Below, one piece after another: positions 1 through 8,358 of a DNA stretch of 64,000 nucleotides. The notes under the pieces are model-generated. The model had not been told where the DNA came from, searched no databases, and was given only the letters and a program-made list of their open reading frames with translations. Position 1 is the first letter of the stretch. Each line of letters starts with the position of its first letter. The stretch comes from Micavibrio_C sp965231165 (GTDB lineage Bacteria; Pseudomonadota; Alphaproteobacteria; Micavibrionales; Micavibrionaceae): assembly GCA_965231165.1 (NCBI GenBank), contig OZ246421.1, forward strand, positions 1,922,001 through 1,986,000. Reading direction: 5' to 3'. Made by a program: the position numbers and the translations under genes.

Positions 1-2680
1 TGCCGCCGTGAACCGTGGTGGCATTCGATGCCGCCAGAATTTGCCAATCTTCCCATTCGATTACATAGGCACGGGTAGTGCCCGGCAGCTGGTCATTCCA
101 TCTTCCGCCATTCACCAGCTCGATATTCGCTTCGAATCCATTGTAGTCATTTGGTTCGCCGGGCGACCAGTTTGTATAAGCCCCGCCCACAGAACTACCG
201 GCGGCTTGTCCCTGCCAGAATTGCAGGCCGTCATCCGGGCCGCCGACCCAGCGCCATTCGCCGTTGACCGCGCCGTCAGAACCGCCAATCCAGATACTGG
301 CCGTTCCGGAGATAGTGTCCAGATACGCATTTTCCGTTGAAGAATTGGAGTGCGCCAGGTGCCCGGCTATGCCGTTGATCGTGGCTGCTGTCGCCGCGCT
401 ATTAGCGGCTTCCCAAGTAAGGGTCGTTGTTACGTAACGGTAGAAACTATTGGTGGTCGCGTTATGCACAACCCCTGCGTTTTCCGCCAGGACAGAAGCG
501 ATAGACACAGATTCCAGAGAGCCTGAATAAATCGTATCGGCGCCATCATCACCGTTCAGCGTATCAGCCCCGGCGCTGCCATAGAGCGTATCGTTATCAT
601 TGCCGCCATTAAGCGTATTCGCGTACGTATCATCAAGCACTGTTGTGCTGGCAATTTCGATGTTGTCAAAACGGATAGTACTGTCTTCATCGGCGGCATT
701 CTTGCCCTCAACCAATCCGCCCACTGTAATCGTATGGGAACCCGAAGACAAAAAGCCCAGATCGATAGAAACATTTCGCCACCCGGTATCGAAAGTCGGG
801 TCGGTGCCGTCGCTTTCCATACGGGTAATATAATCGTTACTGCCAACGCCGTAACGAACACCGTCAATCTCGACATAAACGAAGGTATCTTCGCTACTTT
901 CGTAGGTGCCCGCACGTATAACTTTGTATTGGAACGTCAGAGTTGTATCTTCTATATCCTGCGAAGCCGTGAATGTGCGGGAATGGCCACCGGACATGGT
1001 GCCTGATGCCGTGGGATTGGTGCCGTCAAGAAAGACTTCAAGCGCGCCATTGCCATTAACGCCGTCACTTGTGATGCGGCTGCCGCTGACATATGCCCCA
1101 CCCGTACCGCCAAACGTGTCGTCAGCATAAGTAAAGCTGTCCGTAGAAGAATTAAAATTGGCAGTAAATACCGTGATGCTGGCAATGGCCGCATAAAGCG
1201 TGTCATTGCCATCGCCGCCGCTTAATGTATCGCTGCCGATGCCGCCCGTAATGACGTTAGCTGCAGTCGTGCCTGTGATCGTGTCGTTATAATCGGAAGC
1301 GAGCAGATTTTCGAAACCGGAAACGGTGTCGGTGCCGGCGCCGCCCGTGTTCTGCGCTGTCGCGAGCGACATATTCAAGGTCACAGCAGATGTGGCATTG
1401 CTATATATAAGCATATCGGTGCCAACGCCACCCGTCAGGACATTGTTGCCCGTTGTGCCCGTGACAATATCGTTATAAGCGGAGCCTGTGAAATTTTCGA
1501 TACTTATAAGTGTATCCGTCCCGGCACCAATCGTGTCCTGTGCGGTGGCCAGAGTCAGATCAAGGGTAACGCCTGCAGTGGCATTGGCATAAGAAACAGT
1601 ATCACTATCAGCGCCACCATCCAGGGTATTACTGCCGAGACCACCTTCCAGAGTGTCGTTCCCGGCACCGCCTGTCAGGGTGTCTGTGCCATCATTACCA
1701 TAGAGAATATCATTGCCGGCAGCACCCAGGAGCGTATCATCACCGTTATTGCCGTAGAGCGTGTCATTGCCGAGGCCGCCATAGAGCGCATCATTGCCGC
1801 CCTCGCCGTAAAGTATGTCGTCGCCCGCATCGCCATAAACAGAGTCGTTATCCAAACCGCCATAGAGCGTGTCATTGCCCGCGCCGCCCGTGAGCGTGTC
1901 ATTCCCGGCGTCACCATAGAGATAATCATTACCGGTACCACCGCTGATCGTGTCGGCATCGTCTTCACCAAAAATGATGTCGTCGCCAGCGCCGCCCAGC
2001 AATGTATCAATACCCGCACCGCCATTGATAAGATCATGACCATCGCCGCCATTAATGAGATCGGCCCCATCATTGCCGTGCAGAAGATCATTACCCGCCT
2101 CACCGTAGAGTGTGTCGTCGCCTGCTTCACCGACGATAATATCGTTTCCGGCGCCACCAAAAATTTTGTCAATGCCGCCACCGCCAAAAATGGCGTCATC
2201 CGCATCCAGGCCGCGTACACGGTCGGCACCGTTACCGGCATTTATAATCTCGGGCTGACTACTACCGACGACATTGTCATCACCGGCGGTGCCAGTGATC
2301 GTTTCTGCGGGGAGATCTGCCAGAACAGGTGACGTGCGGCCAAACAAATGATCAACCCCCAGCGTATTCACCGAGGATGTCTGGCCGTTATTGAGATTCA
2401 ACATTGTTATATAGGTGGTATCGACCGTCCAGCCATTGACGCGTACGGCATCAATCTGGATGCTGCGACCACCTTCGGCGCCGTCGTTAAACCGAAATTG
2501 CAAGGTGGTGGGATAGGCACCGCTATATTCGAGCTCATAGCGCAAATAATCGAAACCGGAACCGGTATGCTGGGAAATCTGAAACGACGACGTGACGACA
2601 CCATTCACCAGAATTTCCAGTGTCGGTGCTGTTGTGCCGTAAGTCGCGCTGGCATCTATTTCAAAATGGAAGTGCGCCAT
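1..2680 (-). CDS. RTX-repeat protein with carbohydrate-binding and C-type-lectin-like domains (3' end outside window)
   Basis: Open frame of 893 codons running off the left edge, so the C-terminus is missing. The first ~95 residues (MAHFHFEIDAS...) resemble a calcium-dependent xylan-binding-type module. Residues ~125-350 are calcium-binding RTX nonapeptides of the form GGxGNDxLYG, at least a dozen by eye. Two longer units follow, each with a YANATAGVTL-like start and a DYNDxITGTT-like end (~350-495), then a beta-sandwich-like segment (~505-675) and a short second RTX block. The last ~150 visible residues look like a C-type lectin fold: WIGGSDG, WRWVGGPDDG, FWQG, YTNWSPGEPND and GGRWND. No N-terminal signal peptide is present, as expected for type I secretion with a C-terminal signal. 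A large secreted or surface adhesin is inferred. The ATG at 2680 has a weak AGGA upstream. No type I exporter genes lie in the window. Confidence 0.85.
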   Translation of the reverse strand, partial: MAHFHFEIDASATYGTTAPTLEILVNGVVTSSFQISQHTGSGFDYLRYELEYSGAYPTTLQFRFNDGAEGGRSIQIDAVRVNGWTVDTTYITMLNLNNGQTSSVNTLGVDHLFGRTSPVLADLPAETITGTAGDDNVVGSSQPEIINAGNGADRVRGLDADDAIFGGGGIDKIFGGAGNDIIVGEAGDDTLYGEAGNDLLHGNDGADLINGGDGHDLINGGAGIDTLLGGAGDDIIFGEDDADTISGGTGNDYLYGDAGNDTLTGGAGNDTLYGGLDNDSVYGDAGDDILYGEGGNDALYGGLGNDTLYGNNGDDTLLGAAGNDILYGNDGTDTLTGGAGNDTLEGGLGSNTLDGGADSDTVSYANATAGVTLDLTLATAQDTIGAGTDTLISIENFTGSAYNDIVTGTTGNNVLTGGVGTDMLIYSNATSAVTLNMSLATAQNTGGAGTDTVSGFENLLASDYNDTITGTTAANVITGGIGSDTLSGGDGNDTLYAAIASITVFTANFNSSTDSFTYADDTFGGTGGAYVSGSRITSDGVNGNGALEVFLDGTNPTASGTMSGGHSRTFTASQDIEDTTLTFQYKVIRAGTYESSEDTFVYVEIDGVRYGVGSNDYITRMESDGTDPTFDTGWRNVSIDLGFLSSGSHTITVGGLVEGKNAADEDSTIRFDNIEIASTTVLDDTYANTLNGGNDNDTLYGSAGADTLNGDDGADTIYSGSLESVSIASVLAENAGVVHNATTNSFYRYVTTTLTWEAANSAATAATINGIAGHLAHSNSSTENAYLDTISGTASIWIGGSDGAVNGEWRWVGGPDDGLQFWQGQAAGSSVGGAYTNWSPGEPNDYNGFEANIELVNGGRWNDQLPGTTRAYVIEWEDWQILAASNATTVHGG

Positions 2681-2929
2681 CCCCGAAGAGTCCTAATATA
2701 TAAGTAAGCTGTAAGAAAAATACGCAGTGCAGAATGCAATTACCCACGTCCTATAGTCACAGAAATGTATTAATTTTTTCTTCTACAAAACTACTCAGTT
2801 ACCATTTTAAATGGGGGGACACTATTAATCCGCTAATTTTTCATAAAATTTTAGGTAATTTTGTTTCAATCAGCATGCCCTAGTGTTCTCTATGACATTA
2901 TCATTAAATATCAATTACTTAGACAAATA

Positions 2930-4648
2930 TCATGGTGATGGTATTATAGTACCACTCCTAATATGCTCGAAGTGGGTCTGCAACGGTGAGGCCTGGAAGT
3001 CCGGCGCAACCTTGACCCGCGAAAGCGTCGTATCAAAGTAATGACGTGCCACCAGCAATTTTTTGACGTCTTTTTCGTGCGCCAACTCCCAGGCCGCTTC
3101 CTTCAATAACAGTCCGTAAGCCAATACATGGCTCATAATGTCCAGATATTCATCTTCAACCTGATCGGCGCCCCCTTTCGGCAGGGTGCGGAAATGGGAG
3201 AACGAATCCTCAAGAAAGCGCAACCGCGTGTTCAGATTGGCCTTTTCCATGGCCATAGCAGCATCAGGCAAGCTATCGGCGACGGCGCGGAGACGCTTGA
3301 TGAAAACAGTATCTCCCGGTACTTTCCCTGCGATCATGCGGACCAACTCCTTGGCCTGCACCTGCTCCGGTCCCTCCCAGACTGTCAGCACCTGTGAATC
3401 GCGGTTAATGCGCGTAATGGGATAATCCTCAACATAACCAGCGGCCCCATGAAGATTTTTGGCGCGGCCCGTCGACCATTCCGCCTGCTCGGCGGTTCTG
3501 AATTTTGCGAGCGCCGTAACAAGGCGTTCCCAGATACTGTCCTCAGTGGACGCCTTGTCCGCCTTATCAAACCCCTGCGCCGATTCAAAAGCCAGTGCGC
3601 ACCCCGCCATCCACTGTGTCGCCATATTGACGATACGTTTCTGCGTAGGAACCTCATCAATCAGTTTCTTGGCAAATGGCTGGCGGTGAGTCGTCCAGCA
3701 CATGGTTTCCATGAAGGCCTCACGCATGACGGCTGCGGCTGCCATGGCATTATGAACGCGTGAGCAACCGAGGACTTCCATCATTACACGCACACCCTGC
3801 CCGGGCGGCGCTATTTCATAAACGAGTGTGCCATTGAGATGAATCTCGCCCGTTGCCAGCGCGCGCGTACCCAGCTTTTCTTTCAGGTGCGTAACTTCAT
3901 ACTCATTGGGAATTAACCAGTCGTCATCAATGTGCGAGGGCACGATATAAAGGCCGACACCTTTGTCGCCATCGCCTGCGCCACGCTTGCGCATCGTGGC
4001 GAGCGCAATCCCGGAACCGGCGTTTGAGGTAAAATGCTTATACCCGTAAGCGCGTAGTGTGCCATCGTCCTGCAGCACCACTTCGGTCACCGTCTGCGCG
4101 ATATTGGTGCCGCTGCGCGGTTCGGTGCCCCACGTGCCTGCTGTTTTGGCATGACCATCATTGCGTAGCAATTCAGGCATGAAGCGCGCTTTCATTTCCG
4201 GTATGCCGTGTTTGGCAATAGCAATCGCTACGGGATGTGCCATCGCCGGGGGACAGCCTGTCGATATATCGCCCATGACGTACTGCACACAAAAGAGCAG
4301 CAGATGCCTTTCAGGATTCTTTTCATCCATGACATCGGCAAAGAAATTGCGCTTGTATAATTCCTGCAACGCATCGAGATAGCGGTCATTCAGGTGCACA
4401 ACGCCGCGACGTACGCCGGGACTGGTCGGGTTTACAATGTCCTTTACCAGCACAGGCGGATGGATACGGTCACTATAGTCGGCCTGGTCCTTGAGAACCG
4501 TGGAAACATAATCACCAAAGCTGACCAGGTCCGCCCAGCGCCGCTGATAAAAATCAGGATCGATACGCTTGAGAAAGCGCTCGAAATTCGTATCCATCGT
4601 CACCGGGTTGATACCGCGGGTTTTTTCCGGCCAGTGTGCTTTTGTCAT
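2930..4648 (-). CDS. AidB-like acyl-CoA dehydrogenase
   Basis: A 572-residue flavoprotein of the acyl-CoA dehydrogenase superfamily. It carries an extended N-terminal domain (~1-170) as in E. coli AidB, then the flavin/acyl-binding core with GTWGTEPRSGTNIAQ, YKHFTSN and LKEKLGTRALATGE, and a helical C-terminal domain with AKNLHGAAGYVEDYPITR and VWEGPEQV. The WEG motif and the LKxKLG.R segment closely match AidB. AidB proteins bind FAD and DNA in the alkylation response, but many relatives probably act on acyl-CoA, so the substrate here is unknown. The start has a good AGGGA about seven bases upstream; an internal ATG at codon 18 is possible. It stands alone between an AT-rich gap and the small lipoprotein gene. 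Confidence 0.85.
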   Translation of the reverse strand: MTKAHWPEKTRGINPVTMDTNFERFLKRIDPDFYQRRWADLVSFGDYVSTVLKDQADYSDRIHPPVLVKDIVNPTSPGVRRGVVHLNDRYLDALQELYKRNFFADVMDEKNPERHLLLFCVQYVMGDISTGCPPAMAHPVAIAIAKHGIPEMKARFMPELLRNDGHAKTAGTWGTEPRSGTNIAQTVTEVVLQDDGTLRAYGYKHFTSNAGSGIALATMRKRGAGDGDKGVGLYIVPSHIDDDWLIPNEYEVTHLKEKLGTRALATGEIHLNGTLVYEIAPPGQGVRVMMEVLGCSRVHNAMAAAAVMREAFMETMCWTTHRQPFAKKLIDEVPTQKRIVNMATQWMAGCALAFESAQGFDKADKASTEDSIWERLVTALAKFRTAEQAEWSTGRAKNLHGAAGYVEDYPITRINRDSQVLTVWEGPEQVQAKELVRMIAGKVPGDTVFIKRLRAVADSLPDAAMAMEKANLNTRLRFLEDSFSHFRTLPKGGADQVEDEYLDIMSHVLAYGLLLKEAAWELAHEKDVKKLLVARHYFDTTLSRVKVAPDFQASPLQTHFEHIRSGTIIPSP

Positions 4649-4841
4649 TATTGTTCCCTGCCTGTTTTTGAGCCTGACGGGTTTAAGTTAATCAGGTGAT
4701 GCGGGCTTGCCAATAGCGTCTACAGACACTCGGAACAGGCATGTGCCGCTTAAAGCGTTTGTTTTTTGCCGGGGTTTTTGGTAAAACTGAAGGGTAGGAA
4801 CACTAATTTTCCTTTCAGAATCAAATAGAAGGACGTTTTTA

Positions 4842-4964
4842 ATGCGCAAAATCCTGTTTTTGTTTATGGTAATCACAGCTTCCGGTACGCTGTCAGCCTG
4901 CAATACCGTGGAAGGTATGGGTCGCGACATTGAAAATGCCGGAGAGTCGATACAAAATATGTAA
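4842..4964 (+). CDS. Entericidin A/B-family small lipoprotein
   Basis: A 40-residue protein with a classic lipoprotein signal: MRKILFLFMVITASGTLSAC, with Cys20 as the lipidation site. The mature part, CNTVEGMGRDIENAGESIQN, is the entericidin pattern (CNTxxGxGxDxxxxGxxI). An AAGGA lies nine bases before the ATG. In enterobacteria entericidins form a toxin/antidote lipoprotein pair, but single copies are widespread in proteobacteria and their role there is unclear. A small secreted protein gene follows 16 bases downstream, so the two may be cotranscribed. Confidence 0.88.
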   Translation: MRKILFLFMVITASGTLSACNTVEGMGRDIENAGESIQNM

Positions 4965-4980
4965 AGAAAGAAGGCCGCAC

Positions 4981-5277
4981 ATGACCGAAAGTACAAAACT
5001 ATCCCTGATAGCGATTGCCGTGCTGGTCACCTCTGTTTTCAGTGGCGGTATTTGCATGGCGGCGTCCGATGAATTCGGTGCGCGCTTCACCAACACCACG
5101 CCCGCCGCTCTCGCGGGAGAGTCAGTCGCCGACGCTATGGCCGTCGCGCAAGATGAACCTTCTGCAGAAGACCTGAACGATATCGTGCCTGCTGCGGGTG
5201 AGCCCGCCGACAGTCCGGCAGTCACCGATACATCTACTCAAGATGAAACGGCTGTCGAAATTACCCCGACGGAATAA
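4981..5277 (+). CDS. Small secreted or periplasmic protein of unknown function
   Basis: 98 residues with a Sec-type signal peptide (~1-28, hydrophobic LIAIAVLVTSVF, probable cleavage near CMAA-SDEF). The mature protein is acidic and rich in Ala, Pro and Thr, with a conserved-looking N-terminal piece DEFGARFTNTTPAALAG. The rest looks disordered. The ATG at 4981 is chosen because GAAGG lies just upstream; an earlier in-frame start would overlap the entericidin gene and place charged residues before the signal peptide. I recognise no catalytic motif. Confidence 0.75.
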   Translation: MTESTKLSLIAIAVLVTSVFSGGICMAASDEFGARFTNTTPAALAGESVADAMAVAQDEPSAEDLNDIVPAAGEPADSPAVTDTSTQDETAVEITPTE

Positions 5278-5285
5278 TCCTGATC

Positions 5286-5813
5286 TTAGGCGGCGCCGGC
5301 AGCGGCGCGGCTTTTCTTGATCTCTTCACCGAAGCGCTGCATGTACAGCGCACGGAAATCAACCGGTGACAGCAATAACGGCAACATGCCTGCCTGTGCC
5401 GTCAGGTCAGAGATGATCTGACGTACGTACGGGAACGCATAGCGCGGCACTTCGATATAAAGCAGCGGGTGGTGCTGTTCTTCAGAAACCCCGTCGAGAG
5501 AAGCCAGAACACTATAAAGAACCTCTGTTACGAAGGCGATGCTATCGTCACGACGCGCCTGTATCTTTACGCCAACTTGTACTTCATACATGGATTTGAA
5601 TTGCTGGCTGGGCACCGGCAGGCATTCAATTGAAAAACCAACATCCATGACCGGGCGCGAACCCTTGGTTTCATAAATCGTAGCCGGTTGCGGATTCTCA
5701 AATGAAATATCGCGAACGAACTGGGCATGGAACATAACGGGCATGGTTTTAACGGCATTGGCTGCGGCCACAGCGTCAGTATCGTTCATCCCCTGATTCA
5801 GATCATCAGTCAT
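5286..5813 (-). CDS. secB: Protein-export chaperone SecB
   Basis: 175 residues with the SecB fold signature: FVRDISFENPQP near the N-terminus, VGVKIQARRD, LLYIEVPRYAFPYVRQII and LLLSPVDFRALYMQRF. SecB is a cytoplasmic tetramer that keeps precursors unfolded and hands them to SecA. The substrates here plausibly include the porin and outer-membrane proteins encoded in the window. The start overlaps the end of fxsA by eight bases, so the two form one reverse-strand transcript. A secB-fxsA-tim44-mltA neighbourhood near dnaQ is typical of alphaproteobacteria. Confidence 0.97.
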   Translation of the reverse strand: MTDDLNQGMNDTDAVAAANAVKTMPVMFHAQFVRDISFENPQPATIYETKGSRPVMDVGFSIECLPVPSQQFKSMYEVQVGVKIQARRDDSIAFVTEVLYSVLASLDGVSEEQHHPLLYIEVPRYAFPYVRQIISDLTAQAGMLPLLLSPVDFRALYMQRFGEEIKKSRAAAGAA

Positions 5814-6240
5814 CTTTCGTAATCCTTTCTACTTCCACACGCCTGAATTCAGCGTCTATAATATCTTCCTCGGTGGGCGTCATTTCGCGGAAACCATAAC
5901 CCCGGATCAGCACTTCGCGCAAGCCCGCACGTATAAAGGGCATCATCAGCGCAAAAGCGATGATATCGCTGAAGAAACCGGGGAGCATCAGCAAAAGCCC
6001 CGCCACCGACAAACAGAAGCCGTCAAACATCTGCTGCAGCGGCATCTGACCGCGGCGACCCACTTCCTGCATCGCCATCAGAGTTCTAACACCCTGAATT
6101 TTCAGGACAAATACCCCAGCCACGCCCGCCAGAATGCACAACAGGATAGTATTACCCACACCGATCGCACCGCCCACATTAATGAACAACGCGATTTCGA
6201 TCACAGGCAAAAGAAACAATATGAGAAAAAAGATCTTCAC
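5806..6240 (-). CDS. fxsA: FxsA-family inner-membrane protein
   Basis: 144 residues starting at a GTG (VKIFFLILFLLPVIEIALFI). This matches the FxsA start, with its conserved PxxEIALFI segment, followed by a second membrane helix (~28-45) and GLLLMLPGFFSDIIAF at ~80-100. A much longer upstream extension is open in this frame but lies opposite the divergent Tim44-domain gene and lacks family similarity, so the GTG was chosen. Overproduced FxsA in E. coli prevents exclusion of phage T7 by F plasmid PifA; its normal role is unknown. It is translationally coupled to secB. Confidence 0.9.
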   Translation of the reverse strand: MKIFFLILFLLPVIEIALFINVGGAIGVGNTILLCILAGVAGVFVLKIQGVRTLMAMQEVGRRGQMPLQQMFDGFCLSVAGLLLMLPGFFSDIIAFALMMPFIRAGLREVLIRGYGFREMTPTEEDIIDAEFRRVEVERITKDD

Positions 6241-6328
6241 CTTTGTGACTTGCCCCTTGTACGCCCGGCCCAGGGCTTTAGAATAATATGCTACACTGGT
6301 TATACAGGTCATAGAGGACAAGAACAAC

Positions 6329-7069
6329 GTGCCAGCAGATCTTTTAATATATGCAATTGTGGCTGCCGGTCTGGTTTTCTGGCTGCGAAATATATTGGGT
6401 ACGCGCCACGGTGACGAACGCGACCGCCCCAATCCCTTTGCCCGTCCGCCCGAGGAAAAACAACAGCCCGGCCCGGCCAAAGCAGGCCCGGCTGCGCCTG
6501 TGATGGCAGCGGGCATTGGCGCGGGTACGAATGAACCCAACCAGGCCCCTGCGCTTGACCGCAACATGGTCATAGACAAATCTGCCGAGGCCGGACTCGC
6601 TGACATTGCACATGCCGACCGCACATTCGATACGCTCAATTTCCTGCGCGGCGCGCAAGATGCATTTGTAATGATTGTAGAGGCCTTTGCCAAAGGCGAA
6701 CGTGAGACATTAAAACCGCTACTGGCTGAACCCGTTTACAGGGCTTTTGCCGACGCTATTACCGGACGCGAAACCACGGGACAGCAAGCCCATGTCGAGA
6801 TTCATGCCATCCGCAAAGCCGAGATCGTGGCCGCGCGGCTGCAACACCGCGATGCGTTTATCACCGTGCGGTTTATTGCGGATGAAACCAATTTGCTGCA
6901 TGACAGCTCCAACTTGCTGTTACAGGGCAACCCCGAGCGCATCATGGAAACCATAGATGTCTGGACGTTCGTGCGTGATACAAAGTCCCGCGAACCGGGC
7001 TGGCTGCTGGTTGAAACCAGCGATGAAGATGCCGCACAGCAAGCCCATAAAACTGTTCCGGACGCCTGA
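6329..7069 (+). CDS. Tim44-like domain membrane-anchored protein
   Basis: 246 residues with an N-terminal membrane anchor (LLIYAIVAAGLVFWL), a Pro/Ala-rich linker (~30-85) and a C-terminal Tim44-like domain (~105-235) containing FLRGAQDAFVMIVEAFAKGE, LLAEPVYRAF, AFITVRFIADETNL and VDVWTFVRD-type strands. The bacterial family (TimA) is related to the mitochondrial import subunit Tim44. The GTG start at 6329 follows an AGAGGA-containing leader. It is divergent from fxsA with 88 bases between and lies 56 bases upstream of mltA, a common alphaproteobacterial arrangement suggesting a link to envelope biogenesis. Confidence 0.9.
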   Translation: MPADLLIYAIVAAGLVFWLRNILGTRHGDERDRPNPFARPPEEKQQPGPAKAGPAAPVMAAGIGAGTNEPNQAPALDRNMVIDKSAEAGLADIAHADRTFDTLNFLRGAQDAFVMIVEAFAKGERETLKPLLAEPVYRAFADAITGRETTGQQAHVEIHAIRKAEIVAARLQHRDAFITVRFIADETNLLHDSSNLLLQGNPERIMETIDVWTFVRDTKSREPGWLLVETSDEDAAQQAHKTVPDA

Positions 7070-7125
7070 TTTCTCAGGGCTTCCCCGCCATTGAACTGCG
7101 CCGTTTTTCCGTGCACAATCTGTGC

Positions 7126-8298
7126 ATGAAAAAACATATTCCCTTTATTGCCGTGTTCTTGTTGTTATCAGCCTGTGCGACCGGGCCGGTGGAAACGTCG
7201 TCGCCATACGCCGCCGATGATGCCGCACTGACCATCACACCGACAAATTTCGCCGCTTTGCCGGGCTGGGAGAAGGATGATCTTTCCGGCGCAGTCGAAG
7301 CACTGGCGCGTTCATGTGCCAAGTTAAAGGCGCAGGACCAGACCAAGCCGTTTGGTGATCCGGCGTGGGCGATTTCTATCGGTGACTGGGCACCGGCTTG
7401 CGGCAAAATTGAAAGCGGTGAAGCCGCCGCCGATCCACGCACTTTCTTCCAGTTTCACTTCACACCGTACGAAGCGATATCGGGCAACTATAAACAAGGC
7501 CTGTTCACCGGTTATTACGAGGCCGCGCTGAAAGGCTCGCGTACGCGCAGCGACATTTACAACACGCCGCTGCTGGCGCGTCCGCAGGACCTGGTGATGG
7601 TCGAGCTGGGCGATTTTCGCGATACGCTTAAAGGTCAGCGCATAGCGGGTCGCGTCGTGAACGGCAGCCTGAAGCCTTATGAAACACGCGCCGATATTGA
7701 ATCCGGGAAACTGGCGCAGGCCGTGCCGCTGGTTTATGTCGATGATCCGGTCGATGCGTTCTTCCTGCATATTCAGGGCTCGGGCCGTGTACTGCTGGAT
7801 GACGGCAATGAAATGCGCGTGGGCTATGCGGCACAAAACGGCCATGTTTATTACGCGGTCGGGCGTGAACTGGTGAAACGCGGTTTGATGGATAAAGAGC
7901 AGGTTTCGATGCAGTCAATCCGCGACTGGCTGGAAGCACATCCGGAGCAGGCCGCAGAATTCATGAATCTCAACCCGTCTTACGTTTTCTTTGATGAGAT
8001 TAAAGGTGACGGCCCGTTGGGCGCACAAAATGTGGCGCTGACGCCGCAACGCTCGATGGCGGTTGACCGCACCAAAATTCCCTACAGTACGCCGCTGTGG
8101 CTGGACATCCCGCAACCGGTACCTGGTCATGCCGATATACAGCGTCTTGTCATCGCGCAGGACACAGGCGGCGCGATCAAGGGGCCGATCCGCGGTGATT
8201 TTTACTGGGGCTATGGGGCGGATGCCGAACATAATGCGGGCCTGATGAAGGCACCGGGCCGTTACTGGCTGCTGCTGCCGCGTGTCGGGCTGGATTAA
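7126..8298 (+). CDS. mltA: Membrane-bound lytic murein transglycosylase A
   Basis: 390 residues. A lipoprotein signal (MKKHIPFIAVFLLLSAC) places Cys17 as the lipid anchor. The 3D/MltA domains follow, with FTGYYEAALKGSRTRS, DPVDAFFLHIQGSGRVLLDD and the catalytic-Asp region VIAQDTGGAIKGPIRGDFY ending in ALxxAGxxxxPGRYWLLLPR-like sequence. MltA cleaves peptidoglycan glycan strands to 1,6-anhydro products in the periplasm. A GTG 15 bases upstream is possible, but the ATG puts the signal peptide in its usual place. A strong terminator follows directly. Confidence 0.95.
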   Translation: MKKHIPFIAVFLLLSACATGPVETSSPYAADDAALTITPTNFAALPGWEKDDLSGAVEALARSCAKLKAQDQTKPFGDPAWAISIGDWAPACGKIESGEAAADPRTFFQFHFTPYEAISGNYKQGLFTGYYEAALKGSRTRSDIYNTPLLARPQDLVMVELGDFRDTLKGQRIAGRVVNGSLKPYETRADIESGKLAQAVPLVYVDDPVDAFFLHIQGSGRVLLDDGNEMRVGYAAQNGHVYYAVGRELVKRGLMDKEQVSMQSIRDWLEAHPEQAAEFMNLNPSYVFFDEIKGDGPLGAQNVALTPQRSMAVDRTKIPYSTPLWLDIPQPVPGHADIQRLVIAQDTGGAIKGPIRGDFYWGYGADAEHNAGLMKAPGRYWLLLPRVGLD

Positions 8299-8312
8299 CA
8301 TTCTGGAACATT

Positions 8313-8345
8313 AAAAAACCCCGCCAACCGGCGGGGTTTTTGTTT
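8313..8345. terminator. Bidirectional intrinsic terminator between mltA and tpsA
   Basis: A-tract, then CCCCGCC, an AACC loop, GGCGGGG and a T-tract. The symmetric A and T tracts suit termination of both converging transcripts. Confidence 0.92.
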
Positions 8346-8358
8346 TAAGCCTTATTTC

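Noticed and set aside
1650..2310. Regularly spaced short repeats that could suggest a CRISPR-like array
   Set aside because: The period matches nine-codon RTX repeats in a continuous reverse-strand frame; repeats are degenerate at the DNA level and there are no unique spacers.
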